The translations under genes were made by a program, and so were the position numbers. Below are positions 12,270 to 22,319 of a DNA stretch of 64,000 bases, in pieces. Position 1 is the stretch's first letter. Each line of letters begins with the position of its first letter. Under the pieces are notes generated by a model. That model was not told where the DNA came from. It saw nothing but the letters and a program-made list of their open reading frames with translations, and searched no databases. Source of the DNA: Gigaspora margarita (taxonomy: Eukaryota; Glomeromycota; Glomeromycetes; Diversisporales; Gigasporaceae). The DNA lies in contig WTPW01000698.1 of assembly GCA_009809945.1 (NCBI GenBank), positions 1 to 64,000 on the forward strand. Direction: 5' to 3'.

Positions 12270-13667
12270 CTTTTTTAATAATAAAAAAAATAGCTCGGTA
12301 CAACCTGATCACAGGGTATATAAACAGTAAACAATGATCAAGGTGATAATCAGTGCTTTTTTTTTTACGTACTGTACTAAAATATTTTTTCTTTTAGACT
12401 ATAGGTAATTTCATCATTGGTGTCGCTATTTCTGTGTCGTTATGCATGGTGTCGTCGTTCTCAGTGTCATAGTTCGTGGTATTTGTTTTTGTTCTCAGCG
12501 TCGTAGTTCTTGGTGTTTGTTGTCGTTCTTAGCATCGTAGTTCTTAGTGTTTGTCATCGTTACAGGAGCAATCATTTTTGGAACAGCGTTATGTACAATT
12601 CTTCGTTGGCGTTGTTGCCTTTGGTGTCGCTGTTCCTGGTGATCGATTTTGGTGTATTGTTGGTACTGTTGATGTGTTTTTGGCATTTTGGCGCTTTTGT
12701 TGTACTGTTAGTGATACGCCATGCTGAGTCTCGCTTAGTCTCTATAGGAAAGGTTTTTTTGGTTATTTTTTGGCTTTCATAGACATATAGTTAAAGTTGT
12801 GGTTAGATTTATAGTTTTGCTAGTGCATTAAGAATTTAGTGGATTGAATTTAGAATAGTTAATAGATGTATAATTTTAGCTAAAAAAAATTCTTCGTTAT
12901 AATGGCTTATTCGATTTATTTGTATACAGTATATATCGTTAACAGTTAATAAAGATTAGAGTTAGCTTAGGGCTAGGATTAGAAGGTCCTAAAGGTAAAA
13001 TCGTTTTCCCGGCATTTTTTATTAGTGCGCCAAGAAAGTATTAGTATTACTTTTTTTGTTTCATCAGGTTAGCTCGTATCATCATATCATTAGTGATGCA
13101 ACAGAACTGTCCCAATGATGTCCCAATGATATTATGGTTTAAGTTGATAATTAGTTACGGCAGTTATTGGTATCGTGCCCATATTACATTTGTTTTATTG
13201 GGCTAATTCGTATAATCAAAGCATTCATCATTGAAAATGGTCTTGCATGTATGTATGTTGACACAGGCAACTCTAACGGCTAAAACAGTAACTTCAAGGT
13301 TTATATGTTCTTAAACCTGCATTTAGTTTATTCGAAGATGGTTAAAATTTTGCAGATTGGGACTGGTTCTTCTGGTAAGTAATTTTTGGGTTGATAATAT
13401 ACTGGAATTTTGGACTGGAATTATGCTTCTGCCCCGAATTATGTTAAGGCCTTAAGAATTTTTAGGCCGGAATTACCATTCCGGCCAGAATTTAGGGTTA
13501 GGGTTGGCCTGTACTATACCCTGCTAGAAGGCCTATTAGGAAAATCTTAAACATGGCTTTATCTATGCACTGATCATGTGGCACTTACACTATCGCAAGA
13601 CTCACAACATAACTATTAAACATGTATAAATTATATAATTATATACATAATAAATTATATATAAAAC
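12270..13667. other. Non-coding stretch between palindrome pair
   Basis: It is less AT-rich than its surroundings. At 12410-12680 it carries imperfect tandem repeats of a cgtcgtagttcttggtgttt type, which produce short meaningless frames on both strands. Near 13460-13500 is a ggccggaatt/aattccggcc inverted repeat followed by two TTAGGG-like units. No gene is supported. Confidence 0.4.
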
Positions 13668-13711
13668 TATAGCACTATAGTGCTATGGCATTATAATGCT
13701 ATAGCACTATA
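13668..13711. repeat. Palindromic repeat, right of a pair
   Basis: It reads tatagcactatagtgctat followed by a second half ending atgctatagcactata. It matches the complement of 12227-12269 with a few changes in the centre. Confidence 0.55.
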
Positions 13712-14144
13712 AAATAAATCTCATTATTTATATATATTCTTATCCGATATTTAAATTTAATTTATATACTTGGAAGTTAATAAAGTTCAATAGTACAGAA
13801 ATTAACATTTGGCAAACATGTTAGCATAATTTGTATTAGAAGTGTGTTTAATGTTTTTTGTTTGGAATTTCTATGAAGGCTTTTAAAACAAAGTAATTCC
13901 AGAATACAAAACTTCAAGACGCATCAAAATAAAATGACTTTAAATCAGAATTCTTTTTAATTTAATTAATTAATCCAATTTTAGATTTCACGGACGCTGA
14001 ACTTTGTTAGTATATTTTTGTACTATTAATCAGAGTTCTTACATGAAAATTAGTATTTGCATACGTATCATGATATGGCATTGATATGGCATTAAAATAT
14101 CATGCAATACATTAAATTGTTTTTGCTAGTATCAGCTTATTTAC

Positions 14145-14770
14145 TATGAGTGGATTAAACTTGTTGGCATAGATTTATCAAACATCAAAGGAAGTAAAAA
14201 GGAAAAAACCCCCCAAAATTGATATCAATAGAAAAGATAAGAGTAAAGTTCCTAGTTTAATTTTACAAATAATAAAAGTTCACTCAGAGATAAAATAAAA
14301 AGAAAAAATATCTCTGACTTAGTGATATATTTTTCTTTATAATTTTTTAATTATTTATAGAAGCACGCGTCAAAAATATTCTTTTCAAATTGTCCTTTTT
14401 TGAGAATTATTACACGAAAAGTCAGTGTAACTTTCAATTAGACATGTGTACTATGTTATGTGACCTTATAAAGAATATATAAAAGGAAAATTTTATTATT
14501 CATTACACCATATATAGAGTGAATATATATAGTATACATAAATTTAGAAAAGGCAATTAAATAATAAGGGCAATTTTAAAATAAAATATTTTTGGAATTC
14601 TATTCATGAAGGTTTTTTAAGATTAAGCAAATATGTAGAAGTTATTATCTCAATGAATGTTGCTCGCATCTATATGTGTGAATTATTTGGAGAAAAATGC
14701 ATATTTAGAGATAAATTTTTTTAATTGTTATATCTCGAATGAAAGGTAATTTACGCGTTAAATTTCAGAC
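14145..14770. repeat. Inverted copy of the sirtuin 3' flank and block R
   Basis: The first part (14145-14480) matches the complement of about 8870-8450. It opens with the end of the sirtuin frame (EWIKLVGIDLSNIKGS) and continues through the tatctctgagtg and tatatcactaagtc segments found next to the truncated sirtuin. The second part (about 14500-14770) matches the complement of block R as seen at 6080-6480, including the atatatagagtgaatatata landmark. It therefore joins two pieces that lie apart at the source. Confidence 0.7.
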
Positions 14771-14929
14771 TCTTACAAAAACATGGCACTCTCGGTTTAA
14801 GTAATAATGTTAATTTTTAAGATTAAGTTTGCATAGTAACCCTTACAAATTAGCCAATCACATCACATAAAAATAGTGGACCAATTTAATGACTTGATCA
14901 GTTTGGATATCAACATCATACAATTTCGT

Positions 14930-15778
14930 TCAATTGATTATGTACGGGCTGTCTCTGGTGCCTTTTCCATTCAAATTATTTCCTGGAGTTGTCTTAATTG
15001 ACTTTAAAATGTAATCACTCAGATTAGCATTCACAGCTTCAAAGGAATATTGTCGTTCGAACTCACAGGTATTCGTGAATATAACATTAGAAACTTTTCT
15101 GACTGTTTCTTCGATCATTTTATGTGTTTTATCATTGAAATATTTCATTTGATGAATGTAATTTTCGATTTCACTGTCTTTTAGCTTCTTAATATAGCCC
15201 CCTGCATTTAGAAATCTACATAGTAAGATATTGATTTCCTCCTGTGTTAACTTGGTCTGATATTCAATGATTTCTCTCTTTTTAATATTCTTTTTTACAT
15301 TGCAATATAAATTTAAAGATGTTCTGTCATAAATAGTAGCAATTCTGTGCTTTTCACAAATGTTGAGAATATTTTGTAGATTATATTTTCGAAGGATAGT
15401 TGTAAATTCTTGAATATTATCCGATTGGTATCTAAATGATATATCATCGATCGGGTCAATCGTGATGATAACATCACCCAAAAACTCTATATGGGATAAA
15501 TCCTTAATTAGGATGAATAAGATGTTGATGTTGTTATAAGTCATGTTTGTCTTTAATAACTCCGCAAAGTTGTATTGGAAATTCAAAAAATTCTCGCTTG
15601 TGATATCCAAAGAATATAGGATGAAGTTGTCCTTACTCAGTTGCACATTAAACTCTTCAAATTTGCCAACATTCGGGTAAAGCTTTTTAACAAAATGTTC
15701 AAATGCGTAGGTATCATTGACATTCTTTATCTGATCTATCTTATTAATGTAAACTAAAACTAAAAGACTTTGCTCCAT
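14930..15778 (-). CDS. Hypothetical protein, 282 aa, intact
   Basis: A long clean frame, the largest uninterrupted one in the window. I do not recognise the family. The N-terminus MEQSLLVLVYINKID is a hydrophobic strand-like segment. The middle contains further strand-like stretches (NINILFILIKDLSHIEFL and GDVIITIDPIDDISF), which suggests an alpha/beta fold. The C-terminal 120 residues look helical and end GNNLNGKGTRDSPYIIN. No complete Walker A motif is present, so a P-loop role is not supported. Cytosolic location is likely since there is no membrane segment. Downstream is the inverted repeat block; upstream, near 15921, is a copy of the dispersed CAAAAGACCG motif in the reverse sense, about 140 bp before the start. 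The start is the first Met and no better one is visible. Confidence 0.75.
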   Translation of the reverse strand: MEQSLLVLVYINKIDQIKNVNDTYAFEHFVKKLYPNVGKFEEFNVQLSKDNFILYSLDITSENFLNFQYNFAELLKTNMTYNNINILFILIKDLSHIEFLGDVIITIDPIDDISFRYQSDNIQEFTTILRKYNLQNILNICEKHRIATIYDRTSLNLYCNVKKNIKKREIIEYQTKLTQEEINILLCRFLNAGGYIKKLKDSEIENYIHQMKYFNDKTHKMIEETVRKVSNVIFTNTCEFERQYSFEAVNANLSDYILKSIKTTPGNNLNGKGTRDSPYIIN

Positions 15779-15789
15779 TTAATGAATAT

Positions 15790-16780
15790 TTTATTTTTTA
15801 ATTTTTTTTTTATTAGAAGCGTTGGCAGTTGAGGGTATTTAAATATTTTGCAGATAAATAAGCCTTTCTCATTAATAAAGGTCCATATAAGTTATTTTAA
15901 GTAAACTATATCTGCAAACACGGTCTTTTGTCCGAATGGTTATTTTTTTTGTTTCAGATTGAATTGTAGAATTCCAATTGCCCTTACATATTAATTCTTT
16001 ATTTTATAGATAAAAAAAAGTAAATAATCTTCGTTTTCTTCATATGCTCTTTAGTGACACGCGTAATTTTGTTATCAATTAAGTATTACAAGTTACTCAG
16101 CAAAAATAACTAACTATTTTATTTAAAATTGTCCTTGTTTCAAGAACCTTTTTATGTGAATTTCATGCCAAATTAATTATATGTTTTATTCATTACAACA
16201 TGCCTATTAATGGGGTTTCCAATCTTCTTTACTGTAAAAGGCCTTTAGTCATGTCGAATTTTACTTCAAAAATTTTACTTGGGAGATGAAGATCTTACAG
16301 CATAAAAGTTCAATTTTAAATTACTCGTGATTGCAAAAATAGCTATTTCCAAAACATTAATTAATTTTTCCAATCCTCATACTATTTATGTTCTTTTGTA
16401 TATAGTAAATTTTCTGAATTTATACAAAATAAATAAATTTATTCAGTTTCATGCAAGCCAATTCCTATTAATTTAAATTGAAAAGGTTGTTTAAAACGTG
16501 ATAATTACTAAACTTATGATTGGGTAAAAGCTTAACTAACAAGGTTTATGCTTAGATTATTTTACAAAATTTGATTAAAAGAAGAGGTTTTTTTGAATAA
16601 GAACCAAATAAATGCCCGAATATTTATTTGTAAATATGCAAATTAAACTAATTGGTTCAATTGAAAGGTCACGTTTTAATAATCTAATGAGATCATAAAA
16701 AATGTTTTTTTTACCACCTAACATTTAATGTAAAAAATATATATCACGAAGATTGCGGATTATAATACCTTTATTTAATT
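15790..16780. other. Intergenic, AT-rich; one dispersed motif
   Basis: No gene is supported. One copy of the dispersed motif (cggtcttttgtccgaatggt) lies at 15921-15940. The rest resembles the other intergenic stretches, with segments such as ttgtccttgtttcaagaac that recur near 18050, 23825 and 24365. Confidence 0.4.
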
Positions 16781-16783
16781 TAA

Positions 16784-17527
16784 CTAATTACTTAGTTTAA
16801 ACTGTTCTAATGCCTTATTAAGTTCTTTTATTTTATCATTATATTTTTTTGTGTTACAAGACATAATATCCTTTATACCACTTATTTTTTCTAAGTGACT
16901 TTTTAATATTAAAAGATTTTTCTTTAAATCTTCTATTGACAAATTTGGGTTATTAATGCAGCTTTCTGCACTAGAAATATTATTGTATAATGTTAACATT
17001 TCTATCATATTTCTTTGTTCTATTTGTTCGATATATCCAGCTATTTCATTGAATTGGCAAATAATTATATTGCGTTCAGATGAAGCAATGTTTTTTAATT
17101 TTTCTATATTTATATTATTTGTTACAACGAAAATTCCTATTTCTTTAGCAGATCTTCGAGTTTCCATGGTGTTTATAAATTCCATATTTTCTTTTTTAAG
17201 GCCTGAATATTTTCCTGTCTTACTAGATTTAGCTTGTACAAAAATTTGTATTCCATTTTTGTCACCAATAAGATCAAGACCTCCATCGCCTGTGATTCTA
17301 TAATTTCCAATTTGTAAAGCTAATTTATTAGATAGATTAAAAAATCTGAAATTTGAAATCATTGGATGACTATCAGAAAGCGTCATATGGTACCCATTAT
17401 TTTTTAAAAAATTAAAAACTTCAATTTCAAAGTTTCTTCTATTTGTATATTTTTCATTAAGCGATATAATAGAATAATTTTCATTTGAATTATTGTATGA
17501 TATAGTTATTTCACCCTTTGGTTTCAT
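16784..17527 (-). CDS. Mrr-like restriction endonuclease-fold protein, 247 aa
   Basis: An intact frame. Residues about 40-120 carry the pattern of the Mrr_cat type of PD-(D/E)xK nuclease. A helix (FEIEVFNFLKNNGY) is followed by TGDGGLDLIGDKNG, where the Asp after GGL is the metal ligand, and then IQIFVQAKSSKTGK, where Q-x-K supplies the second acidic-type position and the Lys. The later segment GIFVVTNNINIEKLKNIA matches the strand-helix that closes this fold in Mrr proteins. The C-terminal 80 residues look like a coiled coil. Bacterial Mrr proteins cut modified DNA; fungal relatives with this fold exist, some mitochondrial. The catalytic residues appear present, so activity is plausible. The target is unknown. 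Fold assignment is from motif reading only. Confidence 0.75.
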   Translation of the reverse strand: MKPKGEITISYNNSNENYSIISLNEKYTNRRNFEIEVFNFLKNNGYHMTLSDSHPMISNFRFFNLSNKLALQIGNYRITGDGGLDLIGDKNGIQIFVQAKSSKTGKYSGLKKENMEFINTMETRRSAKEIGIFVVTNNINIEKLKNIASSERNIIICQFNEIAGYIEQIEQRNMIEMLTLYNNISSAESCINNPNLSIEDLKKNLLILKSHLEKISGIKDIMSCNTKKYNDKIKELNKALEQFKLSN

Positions 17528-18320
17528 TTTATCAATTTAATTAAGAATGATAAGAAATTATTATTCTTGTATTTATACATTTTTTTTTGTATAAACTATT
17601 AAATATAGAAACAGAATTAGAATTATACATGCAATATTTAGAATTCTATATGTAGAAGTTATAAGTTTTTGTAAGCGTGTCATTCGTAGAATTTCTATTT
17701 ACTCTATGCCTGCCTTTGTTGAGTGCAACATTTTTTTTATAAGTATTTATTCGGAAATACATTACTAATACGATTACGTTAGCGCGGCGCATAAGTAACT
17801 ATTTCTTTGATACTGTTACCATTCGGCATACACACGTAAATATGGCCATAATTATGACTCTGTTTCTTTGTTTTAATTCTTAATATATATTAATTGACCT
17901 TAAATCTTCTGGTGTAGAATTCTAAATTAATAATACTTGAAAGATATTAGTATTATTTACTAATGCTTACATAAGAATACAAATTATATTAACGCGTGCG
18001 TAAAACAAAGTAAATTATCGCGTAATAGCTAAAATAACTATTTTTTTAATATTGTCCTTGTTTCAAGAACACTTATATGCGAATGTCTATACCTCATTTT
18101 GATTAAGTAACTAAACAAATAAATGGAGAATTCTATACACGAAAATTCTAAAAATATTTTCAAATAATGTCAGGCATATTAATTCAGTTATGTAGTGTTA
18201 ATGTAATATTCTGAGTAATGAAAAAGTAACAAAGTTGCCAATATTATTCGATAAAAAAACTCCCAAATTTAGACTCAATAGGCGTTTAATTACGCGTCTT
18301 TACAAAATACTGTATAACAT
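17528..18320. other. Intergenic, dispersed repeats
   Basis: No gene is supported. It repeats the companion sequence attactaatacgattacgtta with gcgcataagtaac (17760-17800). It also repeats the ttgtccttgtttcaagaaca segment near 18050, both found in other intergenic stretches of this window. Confidence 0.4.
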
Positions 18321-18540
18321 CATCTTTGTCTGGATTGTTACTAAATAAGCGTCATTTTTCAATAATATTTTTTTGTCAACTATAACATTCTATGCAGTAA
18401 ATAAACTATATCCTCCGAGGAACTCAAAAAAAACTCACAGAATTCATGATATTGATTTAAATCTTGATTCTTGGAAAAACCTATGAAAACCTTTAATACA
18501 ACCTATAAGATCATCCATTCTTACAGAATCACGTATTGAA
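18320..18540 (+). pseudogene. Truncated duplicate of the 21793 gene start and its upstream
   Basis: The stretch matches about 21640-21955 on the same strand. Shared pieces are gtcattttt-caataatattt, aggaactcaaaaaaaactc, gaattcat, then inside the gene cttgattcttgg and acctttaatacaacctata. The coding part is shortened by an internal deletion and stops after about 60 codons' worth of homology. No frame survives. Several short minus-strand frames here are shadows. Confidence 0.65.
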
Positions 18541-18685
18541 TTTGAAAATGCTACAAGATACTTTGTGAATTTCTGCGATTTGTGATATTTGGAACAATTT
18601 ACAAGAAAATTTGAATAAAAAATAAACAAAATATTGAAAAATTAAATATAAAAATAAATAATCATATTTGTTCAAATATGTTGTA

Positions 18686-19090
18686 TTAATAATTAAAAAC
18701 ATATGCATCAGTTTTGTCATCAGAAAAAATTTTATGATGGCATGTTTGATCACCACCAAAACAACCTCCTTTATGTTCATCATTAATAGTTCATCCAAAA
18801 TAAACTATCTCTTTTTCAGTTAAAAAATGAATTCTTTTAACATAAAATTTTTCATCATCATCCCAGTATCCGTTTAAAAAATCATATTTAATTTTTTTAG
18901 TATCTTTTGGTATACTTTTAAATATTATTTTCTTGTGTTTAGATTCATCATCAACTAAAACTTTTGCATAATTCTTTTCAGGATTTATTTTTAAAATCTT
19001 GACAATCTGGTAATATTCTTCATGATCATGAAAACGTTGGCTAACTTTTATTTCTTTTTCAAATATTTCTTGTAAATTATAAGGCTTCAT
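18686..19090 (-). pseudogene. Hypothetical protein, about 134 codons, one in-frame stop
   Basis: The first 99 residues (MKPYNLQEIFEKEIKVSQ...EIVYFG) form a clean, charged frame rich in Lys, Asp and Tyr. The frame ends in TGA at 18791-18793 and then stays open for a further 34 codons that look like real protein (NDEHKGGCFGGDQTCHHK). The TGA may replace a Trp codon (TGG). The tail has two Cys and two His, so the complete protein could bind a metal. The family is unknown. Either a one-stop pseudogene, or a 99-residue protein with a lost tail. Confidence 0.5.
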
Positions 19091-19372
19091 TTTTTATTAT
19101 ATTTATTTTTTCTGGTCAGCAAGATCTAGTTGCGAATGTTTAATTTATAGATTTGATTTTGATCTAGATATTTTTGTGTTTAGATTTTTAATGAGCAAGT
19201 AATGTGATCTGTAAACTTAACTGAATTTATAGTTATTAAGAAATAAAGTTGCGAACAAGTCTTTAAATAATTAATTCTTCAGAATGAAAACTCCGTGAAA
19301 AAAAGAAAAGAATCTCATTTATTTAATTTTAGAATATATCTAACATTAAATTTATTGGCATTCTTGTTGTAT

Positions 19373-19486
19373 TAGAGATGTGACCATTATTCACTGAATT
19401 GAAATTTATTAATAAATCTATCTATTGAATATTCACTGGATTTTATTAATAAATTTCGATTCAGTGAATAACGGGTCACATCTCTA
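19373..19486. mobile_element. Hairpin MITE, 114 bp
   Basis: A near-perfect inverted repeat. The left arm reads TAGAGATGTGACC, then an attcactgaat segment and tttattaataaa. The right arm is its complement, ending GGGTCACATCTCTA. There is no coding content. The ends resemble hAT-type termini, but I see no convincing 8-bp target duplication. Confidence 0.7.
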
Positions 19487-20264
19487 ATTGAATAGCTATC
19501 TGGAAGGTGTCATTGTATCCTTTTTTTAAGAAAATTGTAGACAAAAGACCTTTTTTGCAGTGAAATACAAATAATTTTGGCACTGAAGATTTTGGTTTCG
19601 AAAATATACTTACAAAGATTAGCGTCAGTGAAATCTGTTAGTTTAAGATTTAAAGTTATTTTAAAATTTTAAGTAAAAGCTTGTATTCTGGAATTACTTT
19701 GTTTTAAAGATTGTTTCTTTGTTGCATGTAACGCGTATGTTATTCTAGTCAAGCCAGTTCAGTCAGAATTAGTCAAATGTGATTTGTATTGTAAAATTCA
19801 AAAGCGGACAGAATGCATTACAAAGATTTAAAAAGACTAAAACCGAGTTATGATTAACACTTCTAATAAAAGAAATAGAAAGCGCATAAAAAGGAATTTG
19901 GTTTATAGTATTTATTTGAAAATACACATTACTAATACATATCACGTTAACGTGCATAAGTTGAATTCTTTGTTTTATGCTCTATCAATAAAGTTAACTA
20001 TTCAGCGCATACACATAAATAGCAACCTTTATAAATAAAATTTATCCCTTTAATGATAATTCATTTAGAATAGACCATTACCACCAATTAATCATGTAAG
20101 ATTTTATAGATAATACAAAGTAAATAATCTTCATTGCCTTCATACGTTATTTAATGCACGTAATATGACCTTTTGCGTTTATTATATCAATTAAGTATTA
20201 CAAATTACTCAACAAAATAACCTAAACGAAAAGTTTATGCCGCATTTAGATTAAGTAATATTGG

Positions 20265-20921
20265 TTAATTGATAATCCGCCTGTCAACTAAAGAATGGCG
20301 AAATGTGGCGTTCTTCCATCTAAAATTTTTTTCTTACTAAGTTAACGATACATGTCCACTAATTGAAAGTTGTAGAGCTCGTCGAGACGCATCTAACGGT
20401 GGTTAGATCATCCAAATCGGCCCAGTGGATGGCGAGATATCGTCGAAAAACGATTGGCCGACTATATAAAATTCCATGACGGAAATTACATATGAAAATC
20501 ACATGATCCCAAATGCGGCGTGCGCCCATCTAAAACTTTTTTCTTACTATGCTAACGATACATGTCCACTAATTGAAAGTTGTAGAGCTCGTNGAGGCGC
20601 ATCTAACGGTGGTTAGATCATCCAAATCGGCCCGGTGGATGGCGAGATATCGTCGAAAAACGATTGGCCGACTATATAAAATCTCTATGTAAACAAATAT
20701 TGTTTACATAGAGATTTTATATAGTCGGCCAATCGTTTTTCGACGATATCTCGCCATCCACCGGGCCGATTTGGATGATCTAACCACCGTTAGATGCGTC
20801 TCGACGAGCTCTACAACTTTCAATTAGTGGACATGTATCGTTAACTTAGTAGGAAAAAAATTTAAGATGGAAGAACGCCACATTTCGCCATTCTTTAGTT
20901 GACAGGCGGATTATCAATTAA
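20265..20921. mobile_element. Foldback element, 649 bp between TTAA sites
   Basis: TTAA at 20265-20268 and 20918-20921 flanks ends TTGATAATCCGCCTGTCAAC and its complement, as in piggyBac-like MITEs. The left side holds two direct copies of one arm (about 20269-20480 and 20510-20690). Both contain taacgatacatgtccactaa, gagctcgt, and gtcgaaaaacgattggccg. The right side holds one arm in the opposite sense. The hairpin centre lies at 20697-20699 between atctctatgtaaacaa and its complement. The right arm matches the outer left arm at its tip but the inner one near the centre (cccggtggatgg rather than cccagtggatgg), so the element is a mosaic. An ambiguous base lies at 20593. Confidence 0.8.
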
Positions 20922-21792
20922 ACAAATAAACGGAAAGTACGCGAAAATTGAATCCAGGGTATAAATTAATATTTGATACGATTTTATATATTAACCTTAG
21001 AAAAATCTTCGTGAATTCTAAATTTACCATTCAGAAATGCAAAAAAAATTTTGTTCAGATTTGTTCTTGTTTCAGATGACGCGAATTGTTATTTATTTAG
21101 AAATCTCTATATTTATTCTCCGATTCTTTGTTTCGTTAATATTATTAATTATGCGAAAAGTTTATTTCAATTTCTTAAACAGAGACAATTTTTGAGTAAA
21201 AAATTCGTGCACATTCCCAATTTAGAATAAAAATACTTCTGAAAAGAGAATTAAATAGCCTATTTATACAAAGAAATAAGCCTTTGACCGAGTGACAACT
21301 TGAACATTATTTTTGTGAATAAATTAAATTTTACGCGTAATTATATGAAACAAGGTAAATGAGTCTTAAATTATCAAATTCTGCGTGTTTCCATGTAATA
21401 TTTTTGATTAATAATACAAATTATTAAAAAGAAGTTCTTTATTGAGAAAATAGAATTCTTTTGTCTGAATGACTTATTTGAAATTACTAAACATAAACAT
21501 TTAAATATGAAAATATTTAAATATATATAAATAAATTTTCTTTTAATAATTGATATTATTAATCAAATATTACGCGGACATTTTCTAAATGATCCAAATT
21601 GGAATCACTATCACAGCATAATCTCCACGTACTAGCTATATTTGGATAGTTACTTAATAAGTGTCATTTTTTCAATAATATTTCTTTGCTAGCCATAATA
21701 TTCTACGCAGCAAATAAAAAAAATATATAAACTACATCCTAAAATCTCTGAGGAACTCAAAAAAAAACTCCAGAATTCATAAATAAAATAAA

Positions 21793-22317
21793 TTGAATAT
21801 GCAAATCATAAAACCCAAAGAACTTTTTGAAAGTTTCTTTATTGGAAAAGGCTATGATATTGAAGAAAATCTGGATTCTTGGGATTATATTGGAAGACCC
21901 ATGACAACCTTCAATACAACCTACAGAATCATCCAATTCTTACAGAATTATAGTTTTTTTGTTCATTCTAATATTAATGAAAATAATAAAACATGTCAAT
22001 ATCTATTTGGTATACTTATAAGAAATTTAGATGGGATTGGAGATATCTCATTCATAGGATCCATAATGAAACCAGGCGAAGAAATAAAAATTCATGATTG
22101 CACGTACCTTACTTCTAAAAATAATAAAGATCCAGAATTACCTAATTATAACCACATCATGTTTATCGCAGGCGATAATGGTTCAACAAAAGATGCTGAA
22201 GACTACTGTAAGAATAATAGCATTTATATATTATACGTTAATACATCCAATGACAGAATTTTACTGAACAAATTTCTTAAGAGCTCTTCAAAGAAATATT
22301 GTGAATTGTTTAAATGA
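21793..22317 (+). CDS. Hypothetical protein, 174 aa, intact
   Basis: A clean frame that I cannot assign to a named family. It starts MNMQIIKPKELFESFF. The middle has strands (YLFGILIRN, DISFIGSIM) and a Pro-Gly-Glu turn. The C-terminal third reads NHIMFIAGDNGSTKDAEDYCKNNSIYILYVN, a strand-helix-strand like that closing Mrr-type and other Rossmann-like nuclease folds, where a protein says it can be moved (strand) then an alpha helix then a strand. No catalytic D...(D/E/Q)xK set is visible, so a nuclease role is not supported. A truncated copy of its 5' end and upstream DNA sits at 18320-18540. Either the first or the second Met could be used. Confidence 0.7.
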   Translation: MNMQIIKPKELFESFFIGKGYDIEENLDSWDYIGRPMTTFNTTYRIIQFLQNYSFFVHSNINENNKTCQYLFGILIRNLDGIGDISFIGSIMKPGEEIKIHDCTYLTSKNNKDPELPNYNHIMFIAGDNGSTKDAEDYCKNNSIYILYVNTSNDRILLNKFLKSSSKKYCELFK

Positions 22318-22319
22318 TA

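Noticed and set aside
12495-12782. Gln-rich minus frame and Val/Leu-rich plus frame
   Set aside because: Both are products of an imperfect tandem repeat and lack independent support.
13490-13506. TTAGGG-like telomere repeat; similar short runs near 33723 and 58560
   Set aside because: Only two or three units, embedded in ordinary sequence.
18529-18798. 89-codon hydrophobic minus frame
   Set aside because: It overlaps, in another frame, the protein-like tail of the gene at 18686-19090 and the duplicated 5' end of the 21793 gene; its hydrophobicity comes from T-rich codons.
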